A stretch of 64,000 bases of DNA from Plotosus lineatus (GCA_024760905.1 CM045729.1:62739080-62803079), one strand, 5' to 3'; numbered from the stretch's first letter, positions 10,076-21,025 are shown. The notes: generated by a model not told the origin, from the sequence alone. Numbers and translations: made by a program.

Positions 10076-10823
10076 TAAACGAGTAACCTGTAATGTGAAT
10101 AGTAGCATTTTTGTGAGAGAGTATTCTCTTTTTGTTGCAGTAAAAGTGTCTTTGTTTGCAGAAATTTTGAGAACTTTTGATTTCGAGGCCGCAGTGAGCC
10201 GTTGCAAAACTTGCCCTGATTTCAGCACCATGGACAAGGTGCAGCATCTGCTCAGTGAAACAAAACCTGCCAATGGACAGGCGTGCTATCGTTCCACTCA
10301 TTCATCTATTATTCTATACAGTTTATCCCTCAGAGTACCGGGAGTAAGCTAGAGCTAAAATACATGAAATAAATATAGATATGAGACCGTTATAAATGGC
10401 TGAACAAAGATCTAGAACTTTATTTTACCGTCAGCCTGAATATTCCTGTTAATGTATTACCATATGTAATACGCAATGTATACAGTATGTGTCAGACAGG
10501 TGCCATGTCTGCGTTATTGTACAACAGCTGTAAGATGCTGCTACTGACGGGGGGAAAAAAGAGGGAAAAGGGTCTGAAATGCAGCAGTTTATGGCGGTTC
10601 GTTGCTTAGCATGTTTGCCACCTCGCCCTGTTTTCTTCAAGTACTCGCCAAAGTTTAGGAAACACTGCAGATCACTTTGATTCAAGCAAATACATTCACT
10701 GTGTACTGCAAAATGTTGTTCGACATTGAGCAATGAATCAAAGTGCTTTCTGGGGATTAAGCAAGGGGGGAAAAAACACTATTGCGCTATTAACGTTATT
10801 GACATTCCACACAATACTGCGCC

Positions 10824-10826
<3 letters not shown>
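10076..10826. other. No recognisable feature
   Basis: Several frames of 77-94 codons are open on both strands around 10071-10733, but none shows a recognisable domain and they overlap one another. I do not call a gene. Confidence 0.45.
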
Positions 10827-10862
<36 letters not shown>

Positions 10863-10916
10863 AAACACACACACACACACACACATATACACAGAGAAAC
10901 ACACACACACACACAA

Positions 10917-10981
<65 letters not shown>
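10827..10981. repeat. Compound (CA)n/(GA)n microsatellite
   Basis: Interrupted CA runs with AGAGAAA and TATACAGAG interruptions, followed by a pure GA array of about 60 bp. It lies in intron 1, about 600 bp beyond the donor site of the nalf1-like exon. Confidence 0.97.
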
Positions 10982-10983
<2 letters not shown>

Positions 10984-11360
10984 AGCAGCAGGAAGCATTT
11001 AATCTGTTTTTTTTTTTTTCAAGCACAGGCACAAAAGGCTAACCCAAAGAATGGCTACAGACGTGACAAAGCTCATGTTACGTTGTGTAAGACATCCAAT
11101 TCTCCTTCAACCGAGGAGCGTCACTGCCTCACCTGGAAATAAACCAGTTTAATTTGATCGCTTTTGCGATTTATGATCAAAGAAGGAAACGGGATGCAGA
11201 ATCCTCAACAGAACAGAGAGCACGAACAATGTTTGGATTTTGACTCTCTATACAGGGCTCTAAGTGCTAGATCCAACCAGATGAAAGAAACCCCCATAGT
11301 CTGCAATAATCCACAAGTGCGCGCACAACAGAAGCACACGGCCGCGCGCAGGAAGCACCG

Positions 11361-11397
<37 letters not shown>

Positions 11398-11563
11398 TGC
11401 AGAAGTACACGGTAACTGAAGCACTCTGTGCAGTGGGTCGAACCCTCGCAGCCCACTGTGAACAGCAAAGAAAGCAGCAGACAAAAAAACCAGCAGCGAG
11501 CTTTGTGAATTAATTTTTCAGGTTAACGTGGACACACCGCGGTGCGGCCTTCAAATGAGCGAT
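10982..11563. other. Start of intron 1; GC-rich DNA with short (CA)n
   Basis: Sequence just downstream of exon 1 of the minus-strand gene. It becomes GC- and CpG-richer towards the exon and contains a ~30-bp alternating purine-pyrimidine run near 11365-11398 (CGCGCGCACACACA). No second exon was seen. Confidence 0.5.
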
Positions 11564-11569
11564 TCCTAC
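11564..11569 (-). other. nalf1: 5' splice donor of exon 1
   Basis: On the minus strand the coding sequence reads TGC ACG then GTAGGA. A GT donor directly after the Thr-218 codon leaves a phase-0 boundary. In the NALF family the first exon ends just after a C-x3-C pair, which matches the C-M-D-E-C-T ending here. Past this point the open frame drifts to a stop without family resemblance. Confidence 0.8.
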
Positions 11570-12223
11570 CGTGCACTCATCCATGCATGTCCGCACCGAA
11601 TATGCGTCCGTTTCATATTTCTGAACCAGGAGCTCAAACTCCTGGTAGGTCTTCTGAGCTCGCCGGTCGAGGCGTTGGTAAGCCCGGACGCACCGAGAAC
11701 ACGCCGACATATTGAGGCCGCAGCTCACGTTGTCCGGACTCGGGAACCCGTGAAACAAATCCAAAAGGGAATAGGAATCACAAAAGGGCAGATACAAATC
11801 ACTCAGATTCCACTCGGCGTCCGAAAGGCCTGAGCACGCGGCCTCGGCGTCTGCAACCGCGAAGCAGCTTTTGGAGACGCTGTCGGGGTGGCACGCTTCC
11901 AGTCTCCACAGAGGTGTGCTAGAATTCCCTGCGAAAAGATACGTATAGTCGGTAAGGCCAGGAGAAGGTCGGTACTCTTGATCTTCCGTGTCCGTGAACG
12001 CCACCGCGTCCCGTGGCTCGCCTGGAGCGCTTGTCCGATTGGCCGCGGCGCACAGCCACAGGCGATCAGCGAGCAGGACGCTCGCAAGCACGAAGGAGGC
12101 CAAGCGCAGTCGCCATCGCTGGGCCCGTTCCGAATCGGAGGATGGCTTCTCGTCCTGGCCGGGTGCAAAGCGGATGTTTAAGCCGTCATCATGCTGCCGA
12201 CACGTCCGAGCAGCCCTGGTCAT
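11570..12223 (-). CDS. nalf1: NALF1/FAM155A-like protein, exon 1 (218 codons)
   Basis: NALF1 (FAM155A) is an auxiliary, glycosylated membrane subunit of the NALCN sodium-leak channel complex and aids its folding and surface delivery. The N-terminus (MTR-A--CRQ-DDGL-I) and the DSERAQRWRL motif (30-39) match NALF1 better than NALF2. A hydrophobic segment at about 39-60 is the membrane segment. The ectodomain has five N-glycosylation sequons (N62, N100, N139, N165, N171) and a Cys-rich part (C111, C120, C130, C148, C168, C175, C178, C213, C217) with the motifs PLWRLE, WNLSDLYLPFC, and CSRCVRAYQRLDRRAQKTYQEFE. The start is fixed by an in-frame TAA two codons upstream of ATG. The exon is short: the long Gln-rich stretch I recall in mammalian NALF1 is absent. 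Later exons lie outside the window. Which teleost duplicate this is cannot be told. Confidence 0.88.
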
Positions 12224-12329
12224 ATTTTAGGAAAGCGCGGCGCCGGCCGACTCCACCGCGACGGCTCCTCTGCCACAATATTCATTGACTTTGGGGGGTG
12301 GACTAGATGGATTTCTCCTCTTGTAAACG

Positions 12330-12331
<2 letters not shown>

Positions 12332-12377
<46 letters not shown>
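12332..12377. repeat. (CT)23 microsatellite upstream of nalf1-like ATG
   Basis: A pure CT run of 46 bp, which is (GA)n on the gene's sense strand. It starts about 110 bp upstream of the start codon, so it probably lies in the 5'UTR or core promoter. Confidence 0.95.
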
Positions 12378-12380
<3 letters not shown>

Positions 12381-12755
12381 CTCTCTTGCTGGTTCTGTTT
12401 CGATCCGCTATTCCGGTTCCGTCAATGCAAGGAGAGAGTAGACAGCACACGCTGGCATATTACCGTAGCTGGTGGCTCTCGGGAGGAAAGCCCGCTCCTC
12501 CGCGCCAGCATGCCTCTCTCCTCCTATCCTCCTCCTCCTGTCTTCTCCTCTCCGTCGAGGATGAGGATCCTCTCTCCGTCTCCCCGCGTTCGTTAAGGGA
12601 AAGCGAGAACTTTGCGCTGTGGTCCGCCGAATTTCCTGGACCGGATCTGATCGAGTGGCCTCGAGCTTTTGCGGTTGACAGTCAGAATCATCTTTGGTTC
12701 TGTGCTAAGTTGCCGCCATGTTCGTCTTGAAGCACTTTTTTTTTTTTTGGTGAGG

Positions 12756-12758
<3 letters not shown>

Positions 12759-12804
<46 letters not shown>
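12759..12804. repeat. (AG)23 microsatellite
   Basis: A pure AG run of 46 bp, about 535 bp upstream of the start codon. On the gene's sense strand it reads (CT)n, opposite to the proximal tract. A nearby T10 run (about 12737-12748) adjoins it. Confidence 0.95.
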
Positions 12805-12814
<10 letters not shown>

Positions 12815-12960
12815 CTGGGTCATTTGCGTCATCTCCAGCGCGGGGATCGCTCCATCCTGGCGCAGTGGAGGACTATAGCGATGGCGAACGCGGGACACAC
12901 GATTCAAACAACCGTTACATTGTCCACTGTGGGGTAAAAAGAGACTGCTTGATAAATGAG

Positions 12961-13480
12961 ATCACCGATCTTTCACTGACTGTGGGTTAAAGTCACATCA
13001 ACATTCGAACTCGGTTTCATTCCGACAAAAGAAAGCCACGAACATCTGTCCGAAAACTCTCACTGTTTCCCCACTTCATCCGATTCATGCACATTGAATC
13101 GAATCATCAGTCCAGTCATCTCCGATGGAATAGAAGACCATTGGTTCAGTGCAAAACTCTACTGAGTTCTAAATGAGATTTTCGGATTAGATCATGGAAG
13201 AGTGTGTCCTTCAGACAATGCGAGTATCACAACCAGATCGTGGATCAGCACGAAGGATGAGAAGCAGTGCAAAAATAGTTCCGTATAGAGGAGGCAATGC
13301 TCGTGCACCTTTGTCCAAAGCGTGATTTCTTCCGTGCTGCTGCTGCTTCTGAGCATCCCAGTGCCCTACATCAGCACCACCTTCCTTCCCCTTCCCCACA
13401 CTTTATTAGTATGCAGTGTGGAAGTGGAGCTGTGACGAGCTCAGTACAGCTGGACCAAGAAACAAGCCTGGTGTTATGGC

Positions 13481-13481
<1 letters not shown>
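12961..13481. other. Upstream flank of nalf1-like gene, nothing recognised
   Basis: Mixed-composition sequence upstream of the CpG-rich block. No coding exon or transposon was recognised; a distal regulatory role cannot be judged from one sequence. Confidence 0.45.

Positions 13482-13526
<45 letters not shown>
13482..13526. repeat. (GT)22 microsatellite
   Basis: Uninterrupted GT array. Confidence 0.97.
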
Positions 13527-13530
<4 letters not shown>

Positions 13531-13701
13531 GTGACATATTGACTGTAATGCAATCACACTTAGTGAAGGTGAATGATTGAATCCCCTCCAATATATAGCT
13601 TAAAGTAACATTAAAATACCCATAAGTATGCTGATACTTCAATCTGAGGAAACTATGGTCAAAAAAAAAAAGAAAGAAATTTGTCATAAGGCTGCCATAA
13701 A

Positions 13702-14835
13702 CTTCTTCTTCTTCTTTTCCTTTCGGCTGTTCCCTTCAGGGGTCGCCACAGCAAATGATCTGCCTCCATCTCTCCCTATCCTCTGCATCTTCTACTCTTA
13801 CTCCAACGACCTTCATGTCCGCCTTCACCACATCCATAAAACTTCTCTTTGGTCTTCCTCTGGGCCTTTTGCCTGGTAGTTCCAACCTCAGCATCCTACG
13901 ACCAATATACTCACTATCCCTCCTCTGTACATGTCCAAACCATCTCAATCTAGCCTCTCTGACTTTGTCTCCAAAACATCTAACATGTGCTGTCCCTCTG
14001 ATGTACTCATTCCTGATCCTATCCATCCTCGTTACTCCCAAAGAGAACCTCAACATTTTCATCTCTGCTACCTCCAACTCTGACTCCTGTCTTTTCCCCA
14101 GGGCCACTGTCTCTAAACCATACAACATTGCTGGCCTCATCACCGTCTTGTACACTTTTCCCTTCATTCTTGCCGATACTCTCCTATCAAACATCACACC
14201 GGACACTTTTCTCCATCTATTCCAACCTGCCTGCATGCGCTTCTTCACCTCTTTTCCACACTCTCCATTGCTCTGGATTATTGAGCCTAAGTACTTAAAA
14301 TCCTCCACCTTCTTTATCTCTGCCCCCTGTAACCTCAAAGTTCCTCTTGGGTCCTTGTCGTTCACACACATGTATTCTGTCTTACTAAGACTAACCTTCA
14401 ATCCCCTCCTTTCCAGGGCATACCTCCACCTCTCTAGATTTTCCTCCACTCGGTCTCTGCTCTCACTACAGATCACTATGTCATCTGCAAACATCATAGT
14501 CCATGGAGATTCTTGTCTAACCTCATCTGTTAGCCTGTCCATCACCATAGCAAACAAGAAGGGGCTGAGAGCTGACCCTTGATGCAGTCCCACCTCCACC
14601 TTGAACTCTTCTGTCACACCGACAGCACACCTCACCACTGTCTTACATCTCTCATACATGTCCTGCACCACTCTAACATACTTCTCTGTCACTCCAGACT
14701 TCCTCATACAATACCACAGTTCTTCTCTCGGCACCCTGTCATATGCTTTCTCCAGATCCACAAAGGCACAATGCAGCTCCTTCTGACCTTCTCTGTGGGG
14801 CATAAGCACTAACAACATTGACCATCACGCCTTCA
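13702..14835 (-). mobile_element. RTE-like LINE, internally deleted, with a 360-codon open frame
   Basis: The minus-strand frame (13736-14818) holds REGQKELHCAFVDLEKAYD (RT motif A), GLHQGSALSPFLF (motif B), MMFADDIVIC (motif C), and then the C-terminal RLRWFGHVQRR and RGRPKR blocks. The 5' ~35 bp (14794-14835: GGGGCATAAGCACTAACAAC) belong to the endonuclease region, as shown by the copy at 50980-51020. The end of the endonuclease and the start of the RT are therefore deleted, and the apparent first codons (MLLVLMPH) are endonuclease DNA read in another frame. The 3' end is a short (GAA)n run at 13702. Confidence 0.85.
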
Positions 14836-14837
14836 CC

Positions 14838-14935
14838 CTGAATCGACTGAAATGGGTGCCAGCCTCCTCGTGGACAAATTAGGATTAATTGTTTCAGAAA
14901 ATGAATGACTGAATGAATGAATGAATGAATGAAAA
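14838..14935 (+). mobile_element. SINE tail fragment (ATTAGG type)
   Basis: ATGGGTGCCAGCCTCC, AATTAGGATTAATTG, then (GAATGAAT)n. Only the 3' tail of SINE-A/B is present, joined directly to the 5' side of the deleted RTE copy. Confidence 0.55.
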
Positions 14936-15309
14936 ATTTGTTTTCACTCTTATTGCCATAGCAACAAATATTTTCTGTAGTTGAAACGCTGTGGATTCAC
15001 GTGTGTTCATGCTTACCTTTTGTATGATTTTAAATGGATCAAGATTGAAGCTCAATAAAAATGAACAAACTGCATCATCACATAAATCTGCAGTCTGTTG
15101 ATTTTCATGTTTTATCTTTTTCTCTGAGAACACAAAATGGGAGAAAAACCCCTTTGTGATGAATACTTTCTTTATACTTTCTTTATGTGCATTCTTCAGT
15201 TGCGTTGTACTTTTACTTTCTACAAAAAATTGGAGAAAATTAACATATTTTGGTGTTGCTGGAATTTACAAATTAAATATTCTGTGGGATTCATTCACTC
15301 CTTCATTTG

Positions 15310-15311
<2 letters not shown>
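14936..15311. other. No recognisable feature
   Basis: AT-rich spacer with no identifiable gene or transposon. Confidence 0.45.

Positions 15312-15970
<659 letters not shown>

Positions 15971-16033
<63 letters not shown>
15971..16033. repeat. (AC)31 microsatellite
   Basis: Uninterrupted AC array of about 63 bp. Confidence 0.97.
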
Positions 16034-16034
<1 letters not shown>

Positions 16035-16328
16035 CTTGTGCCACCTGAAAGGTGGCCAATCAACAACATATGTGTTTGTGGCAAACCAAAGGCAAAGAGG
16101 CGCCTATTTAATTAGCAGCCCGCTGCTTTTCTGGCAGTGTTCTGAGAGAGAAAAAGTGTCTGTGTACTGTACTTCATTCTTAGCTCCCCAATGTCTTGTG
16201 GAATCCCCTTCACTGAGTTGGAGCTGTCAGACATGACTAATGCCCACCTGCGTAGTCACTGATCACTACTAGAAGAAGAAGCTGCTTAATACTCAGCTAC
16301 TTCTTGGAGTTACATGTTACACTAATCT

Positions 16329-16594
16329 GTCTGTCTGTCTTCCTTTCAGCTTTTTCCCTTTTACTCGGGAGTCGCCACAGCGAATCATTTTTGATTCGCA
16401 CGTTTTTTAATTTGGCAGAGGTTTTTACGTCGGATGCCCTTCCTGTCACAACCCTTTTAGCAAGGGACAGAAACACGCTGACGACTTTGCAGCTACTCTT
16501 TACGAAAGTCAGCAATGGTTCTTTTACATGCCTCTCACCATAGACAGTGAGAGACATGGCCCGCCTTTGATAACCCAGTTAGCTGCACTGGGGG
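16329..16594 (-). mobile_element. Head-less SINE-A with RTE-like tail, perfect 15-bp target duplication
   Basis: ATGTTACACTAATCT occurs on both sides (16314-16328 and 16595-16609), so 16329-16594 is one inserted unit of 266 bp. On the minus strand it begins CCCCAGTGCAGCTAACTGG, with no tRNA-like head. It continues through the SINE-A body and a segment GGAAGGGCATCCGACG (also seen in the RTE 5'UTR), and ends GTCGCC...CCGAGTAAAAGGG...GCTGAAAGGAAG followed by (ACAG)n. The terminal part resembles the RTE 3' end. The copy at 33739 has the same start and nearly the same length. Confidence 0.85.
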
Positions 16595-16637
16595 ATGTTA
16601 CACTAATCTCTGCTTCAAAAATATTATACAAACCAAA

Positions 16638-16850
16638 GATAAGATAAGATAAGATACAGCTTTATTAATCTCACAATGGAGAAATTCACTGTTACAGGCT
16701 CTTGAGGTACCATCAGTAGGGGGTGCAAAAATAGATACAAATACAAACATACACACATACATATATATTATATAAGTAAATAAATAAATAGATACATAAA
16801 TAGTATAAATTAATAAACAATAAAAGAAAAGAAGGGAACGACTTTGTAGA
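16638..16850 (-). mobile_element. L2-like LINE, 3' end only
   Basis: It starts with a (GATAA)n run and then TACAGCTTTATTAATCTCAC, AGAAATTCACTGTTACAG, CAGTAGGGGGTGCAAAAATAG. It is nearly identical to 62694-62900, where it forms the 3' end of a longer L2-like LINE. The coding part is absent; this is a 5'-truncated insertion. Confidence 0.8.
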
Positions 16851-16963
16851 CTAAAAAAATACACTTTAGGAACAAAACAGGACTTACAAAAAAATAACTG
16901 TACTTCTAACTATTCATGATATGCTCTCATTGGGCTGAGGAACTGCTGCTAATATACACACAA

Positions 16964-17037
<74 letters not shown>

Positions 17038-17074
17038 ATCATATATAACATCATATATATATATATATATATAA
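16964..17074. repeat. (TA)n arrays with an AACATCATATATAACATC interruption
   Basis: A 70-bp TA array, a short interruption, then a second TA run. Confidence 0.95.
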
Positions 17075-17656
17075 AACCTTCTCCTTCTTTCCTGCATGAG
17101 GCAGCACACCTGCACCACTCTGGTGGTGGCAGGTGTAGATGTCCTCCTGGTTGTGGACATAGCGTGTGGTAACCCGATCATGAATCCTTTGATATGTAGC
17201 TGACCCCCAGATGAGCTCAGCACTGATCTGATCTTTCGTGCTACAACATAAAAGGATTTTGCACTTGCTTGGGTGAAAGTGAGTTCATGTGTGAGACTAA
17301 CTGCAATACTGCAATAACTGAAATACAAAAAGCACATAAACATACACACAAACTGCATTGCACTGTACATCATCATTCTATGTGCACAGACAAAACACAA
17401 TTACCACATGTACAGTTGTTGTTGTTTTTTTTTTTACCTGGATGCTGCTTCAGATAGGTTTAAGCTTGCACATTATGTTCGGTGAAGACGGTGGGTAGTG
17501 GGATGTAGTAAGCAGCACATTCAATTCTACCCAATAATTTGCCACATCGTTGAGTTGATGCTGATTGGTTGTTATGTACCGTTGACTTGCATGATGATAG
17601 GCAGCAATTAAAAATGCCTAATGTACTATTAATAGCAAAATTGAACCCCCCCCCCC

Positions 17657-17689
<33 letters not shown>

Positions 17690-18557
17690 AGAGGCTCATA
17701 CATCACTGCTCAGGATAAAAGAATAGAAAGAACACTGTAACTCAGCCGGGCAGACAAGCTTCCAGGTAAACACATGTTCATGGAGCAAACACCAAAATTA
17801 CAAGCTTGACAGAACATGAACTTGTTAAACGAATAATTAAACTAACAAGACATGTGAAATAAATGAATTTATGCATCAGAATGTCAGTAAAAAGCCGTCT
17901 GGCTTGAAAACCAATGGGGGCTCCACTTTTATGCACTGCCTTCTTTCACAAGAATTCACAAGAAAAATTTACATTGGATTTGTGATGTGTTCTTAAACCT
18001 CAGAGTTGTTTGTGCTGTGATCCTACATTGGTGAATCCCGTTGTTGTCATGAATTAAAAGCGCATACCAGTTTCTCTTCTCTGGTTACTATAAGTAAACA
18101 CCCCAAAATTACTATAAAAAGACATATTAGCACAAACATTCATGAAGATGAAATCAATAGTAAACAAACCTGCAAATCCATCTGAATGCTGGAATCTAAT
18201 GGGGATGAATTTTATTTCCTATAAATTAGAAGTGCTGCTGCAGAGGTAAATTCCAGATGAGAAATTATCTTGTGCATCATGAACGGTGAACATTTAAAAC
18301 ATGGCTTGACCTGAAATCAGATGACAAGAAAAAAAAAAAACATAATACTACATAAATACACATAATAAAATATGTTTCCATGCACAGTGAAGTCAATCTG
18401 TGGCCCTTGAAATACACTGCTGTTCCTGCCCCAGTGTACAAGCACAAGACAGGGATCGATTTATTACCAAAGTACAGTATGTCTGAGTCCACTGCAGTAG
18501 TTGATAATACACCCACTTTCAGATTGTTAATATTAAGCTTTTTAAATTAGGTTTTTC
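17075..18557. other. No gene recognised; contains a poly-C/poly-A tract
   Basis: Mixed sequence with a C11-12 run followed by about 31 A at 17646-17688. The A run could be the tail of an old retroinsertion, but nothing upstream of it was identifiable. No transposon termini were recognised. Confidence 0.45.
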
Positions 18558-18573
18558 ACTCAGCCTGATAAAT

Positions 18574-18793
18574 TTAACAACGACCGCCATCAGTGCTGTC
18601 AATCAACAGGGTGCTGATGGAAATTGGACTACTGTTGGTCGAAGACGTCGAAGAAGGAGAGGTGGGAGGCGTGTCCGTAGGCAGAGAGAGAAGAGGAAAG
18701 GCTCAGAAAAGAAGATGCGGAGGACAGGGTGAGGTGGAGCCGGATGATTTGCTGTGGCGACCCCTGAAGGGAGCAGCCGAAAGTAAAAGAAGA
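18574..18793 (+). mobile_element. 220-bp RTE-derived mini-element (5' end fused to 3' end)
   Basis: The flanks ACTCAGCCTGATAAAT (18558-18573) and ACTCAGCCTAATAAAT (18794-18809) are a 16-bp target duplication with one mismatch. Bases 18574 to ~18700 match the start of the RTE copy at 30783 (AACAACGACCGCCATCAG, GTGCTGATGGAAATTGG, GACGTCGAAGAAGGAGAG, GAGAAGAGGAAAGGC). From about 18703 the sequence matches the LINE's extreme 3' end (GAAGATGCGGAGGACAG, GATTTGCTGTGGCGAC, GAGCAGCCGAAAG). The entire ORF is missing but both ends are kept. Confidence 0.85.
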
Positions 18794-19080
18794 CTCAGCC
18801 TAATAAATCACAGACCAAAAATTGACTGATAGATAATTTATGAATTGGACCAATTTACAGTTCTGTACATTTTGTATGTTTTAATGAACACTTTACTTTT
18901 TGATGCACAATACAATTTATTTTGATGGGCATTCCTTTTCTAAGGCATATAATTCTAAGGCATTTAATCCAGTAATGTGCATTTTTATTTTATTTTTGTA
19001 AAAAAAATTTCCCCTGGGGTGTGTTATGATTCTTATTGTTATTATTGTGGATGCACATAATTTTTTATGAGGTTATACAC

Positions 19081-19144
19081 TCATGATAAGCTCCTTAGTG
19101 TGCTGTCTCTCCACTCTTTAGAGGGCATCTGGTACATGTATTAG

Positions 19145-19215
<71 letters not shown>

Positions 19216-19219
19216 TGTG

Positions 19220-19290
<71 letters not shown>

Positions 19291-19347
19291 GTTTCAGTAC
19301 TGATTTCTCAATTTAACCCTGTTAAACCCTATCTCGCACACACACAC

Positions 19348-19416
<69 letters not shown>

Positions 19417-19491
19417 ATATATATTAACTAATACATGTACCAGATGCCCTCTAAAGAGTGGAGAGACAGCACACTAAGGAGCTTATCATGA
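19081..19491. repeat. 411-bp palindrome with a microsatellite core
   Basis: The left arm from TCATGATAAGCTCCTTAG (19081) through GCATCTGGTACATG and TATTAGTTAATATATA is repeated exactly as its reverse complement ending at 19491. About 69 bases of unique sequence per arm show no mismatch. Inside are (TA)n then (TG)n on the left and (CA)n then (TA)n on the right, so the arms stay complementary to within ~45 bases of the centre (TTCAGTACTGATTTCTC). Such a structure could extrude as a cruciform. Confidence 0.92.
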
Positions 19492-19542
19492 CTTGTTCAC
19501 TTCCCAAGTATGTTTTGGCAAGTAATGATCTATGCTATTTTG

Positions 19543-19883
19543 ACTTCATCGTTCATTTTATGTAACAGGTTAATCCTAAGTAGGGTCGCGGGGAGGTTGG
19601 CGCCTATCCCAGCCAACTCCGGGTGAGGGCAAAGTACACCCTGGACAGCTCACCAGACCATCACAGAGCGGAAACACACTGACAGCTTTGCAGCTACTCT
19701 TGTCAAAAGTCAGCAATGGTTCTTTTACAGCCTCTCACCATAGACAGTGAGAGACATGGCCGGCCTTTGATAACCCAGTTAGCTGCACTGGGGGGACAGT
19801 GACAACCTTGTGGAGAGTGGAACTCACACTCCCAACCTTTGGATCAGCGATCAAGCACCTTTACCACCAGGTCCCCACTGCCC
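19543..19883 (-). mobile_element. SINE-A with ATTAGG-type tail, 10-bp target duplication
   Basis: TGCTATTTTG flanks it on both sides (19533-19542, 19884-19893). On the minus strand it has a head (GGTAAAGGTGCTTGATC, GTGAGTTCCACTC), the SINE-A body and a tail GGCGCCAACCTCCCCGCGACC, then TACTTAGGATTAACC. Confidence 0.8.
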
Positions 19884-19893
19884 TGCTATTTTG

Positions 19894-20536
19894 GCCTGAT
19901 ATGTTGAATATACCTCTTATCCCCTAAGTGGTCTACCCGTTATTAAAGCCTTTAATGGCAGTGCACTTCAAGGAGAAAAAGTAATTAAGTCCAGATGTAA
20001 TGAACATGAAAACTCTTTCATTCAAGATCAGTAAGTCAGCACATAACATGTTGAATAATCCCAAGTCTCGTAATTGTCCTCTCATGAGTCCATAGTTTTG
20101 TAAAATAAGTGGTTAAACTAATCACCTGAAGATCACTGAGCTTCAACCAAAGAAAGCATAAACCCCATCATAAATTGGGGATTCCAGCTTCTAGTTTTGA
20201 AAAAAAAAAGAATGTTTTAAGCAAAACAAAAGATGTAAACATTACCTCATTGCTGTCTCTGGGTTGTTCCAATGAACATATGGCAGATACTATACCCATG
20301 CTTATCACTTCTTGCACTCAGAGACCATAACCATGAGAAAATATGTTTGAGAAATCCTGGCCTTGGGTTATATCTGCCCATCAGCATTTCCACCAGCATG
20401 TAGTCACAAAACACATCTTTAATGTATGTAATGCTGAAGTGATTTGTCAGAAAAAGCAGTTTTTAGAGGTAGTAAATATAATTATTTGACTGATAAGGAG
20501 AGATATTATTTTATGACCAGTTTAAGTCAATTATAT
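19894..20536. other. No recognisable feature
   Basis: AT-rich spacer. No coding or transposon structure was identified. Confidence 0.45.
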
Positions 20537-20538
20537 TA

Positions 20539-21025
20539 CAGGGATCCGTCACTTTCCCCGGTTAATGGGGACCGATATTTCCGCGATAGTTGATTTCCAC
20601 GAAGTAGGATCGACCCTCCCTGACTGACGTATACGTACATGTATATGTGTATATAATATTAATAAATACATATTCAACACTATTAATGTTTATAATAACA
20701 ATTAAACATTCAAAAATAATGCATAAGATGTAAATAAAATATAAATACACATATACAGATGTACATCTAAAATAAAAATGTAAGCAATTTTGTTGGGGGC
20801 GGGTTGGGTTGTTTTTTTTTGTTTGTTTGTTTGTTTGTTTGTTTGTTTGTTCTTGTTTGTTTTTCATAATTGGAATTTTTTTGATGGATTTTCCTTAACT
20901 TTTCCCCCTATTTTTCCTTAATTTCCTTATTTTTATTTATTTATTTTTTTTGATGAATATTTTTGAAAAACCTGCGATGCACTGAAGCCGCAGAAACTGA
21001 AGCATGAAGTAGCGAGGGATCCCTG
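20539..21025. mobile_element. Tigger-like family-G element, short non-autonomous copy
   Basis: The ends CAGGGATCCGTCACTTTCC and (inward) CAGGGATCCCTCGCTACTTC are inverted repeats with TA outside (20537-20538, 21026-21027). The interior is AT-rich with (TTTG)n, and no transposase. It is collinear with the longer copy at 26891-28462 (ATTAAACATTCAAAAA, GATGTAAATAAAATATAAATAC). Confidence 0.82.

Larger units (their letters stand above)
11330..12960 (-). promoter_or_regulatory. nalf1: CpG-rich segment around the nalf1-like first exon
   Basis: CpG dinucleotides are far more frequent here than in the AT-rich flanks, both in the exon and for several hundred bases upstream (to about 12,900 in plus coordinates). 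This fits a CpG-island promoter of a vertebrate gene. I found no convincing TATA box, and the transcription start cannot be placed. Two purine/pyrimidine dinucleotide tracts (12332-12377 and 12759-12804) lie inside this upstream part. The boundaries are by eye. Confidence 0.5.

Noticed and set aside
10071..10352. Overlapping frames of 76-85 codons on both strands near 10.1-10.3 kb
   Set aside because: No domain, no splice signals, and open on both strands, consistent with chance.
11888..12288. Plus-strand frames of 80-97 codons over the nalf1 exon
   Set aside because: They are shadows of a GC-rich exon and show no domain. The minus frame has clear NALF family motifs.
12191..12730. 179-codon plus-strand frame upstream of nalf1
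   Set aside because: It is driven by the (CT)n tract and GC-rich promoter DNA, with no recognisable domain or splice context.
17646..17688. Poly-A tract as the tail of a processed pseudogene
   Set aside because: No recognisable coding sequence, retroelement end or flanking target duplication was found next to it.
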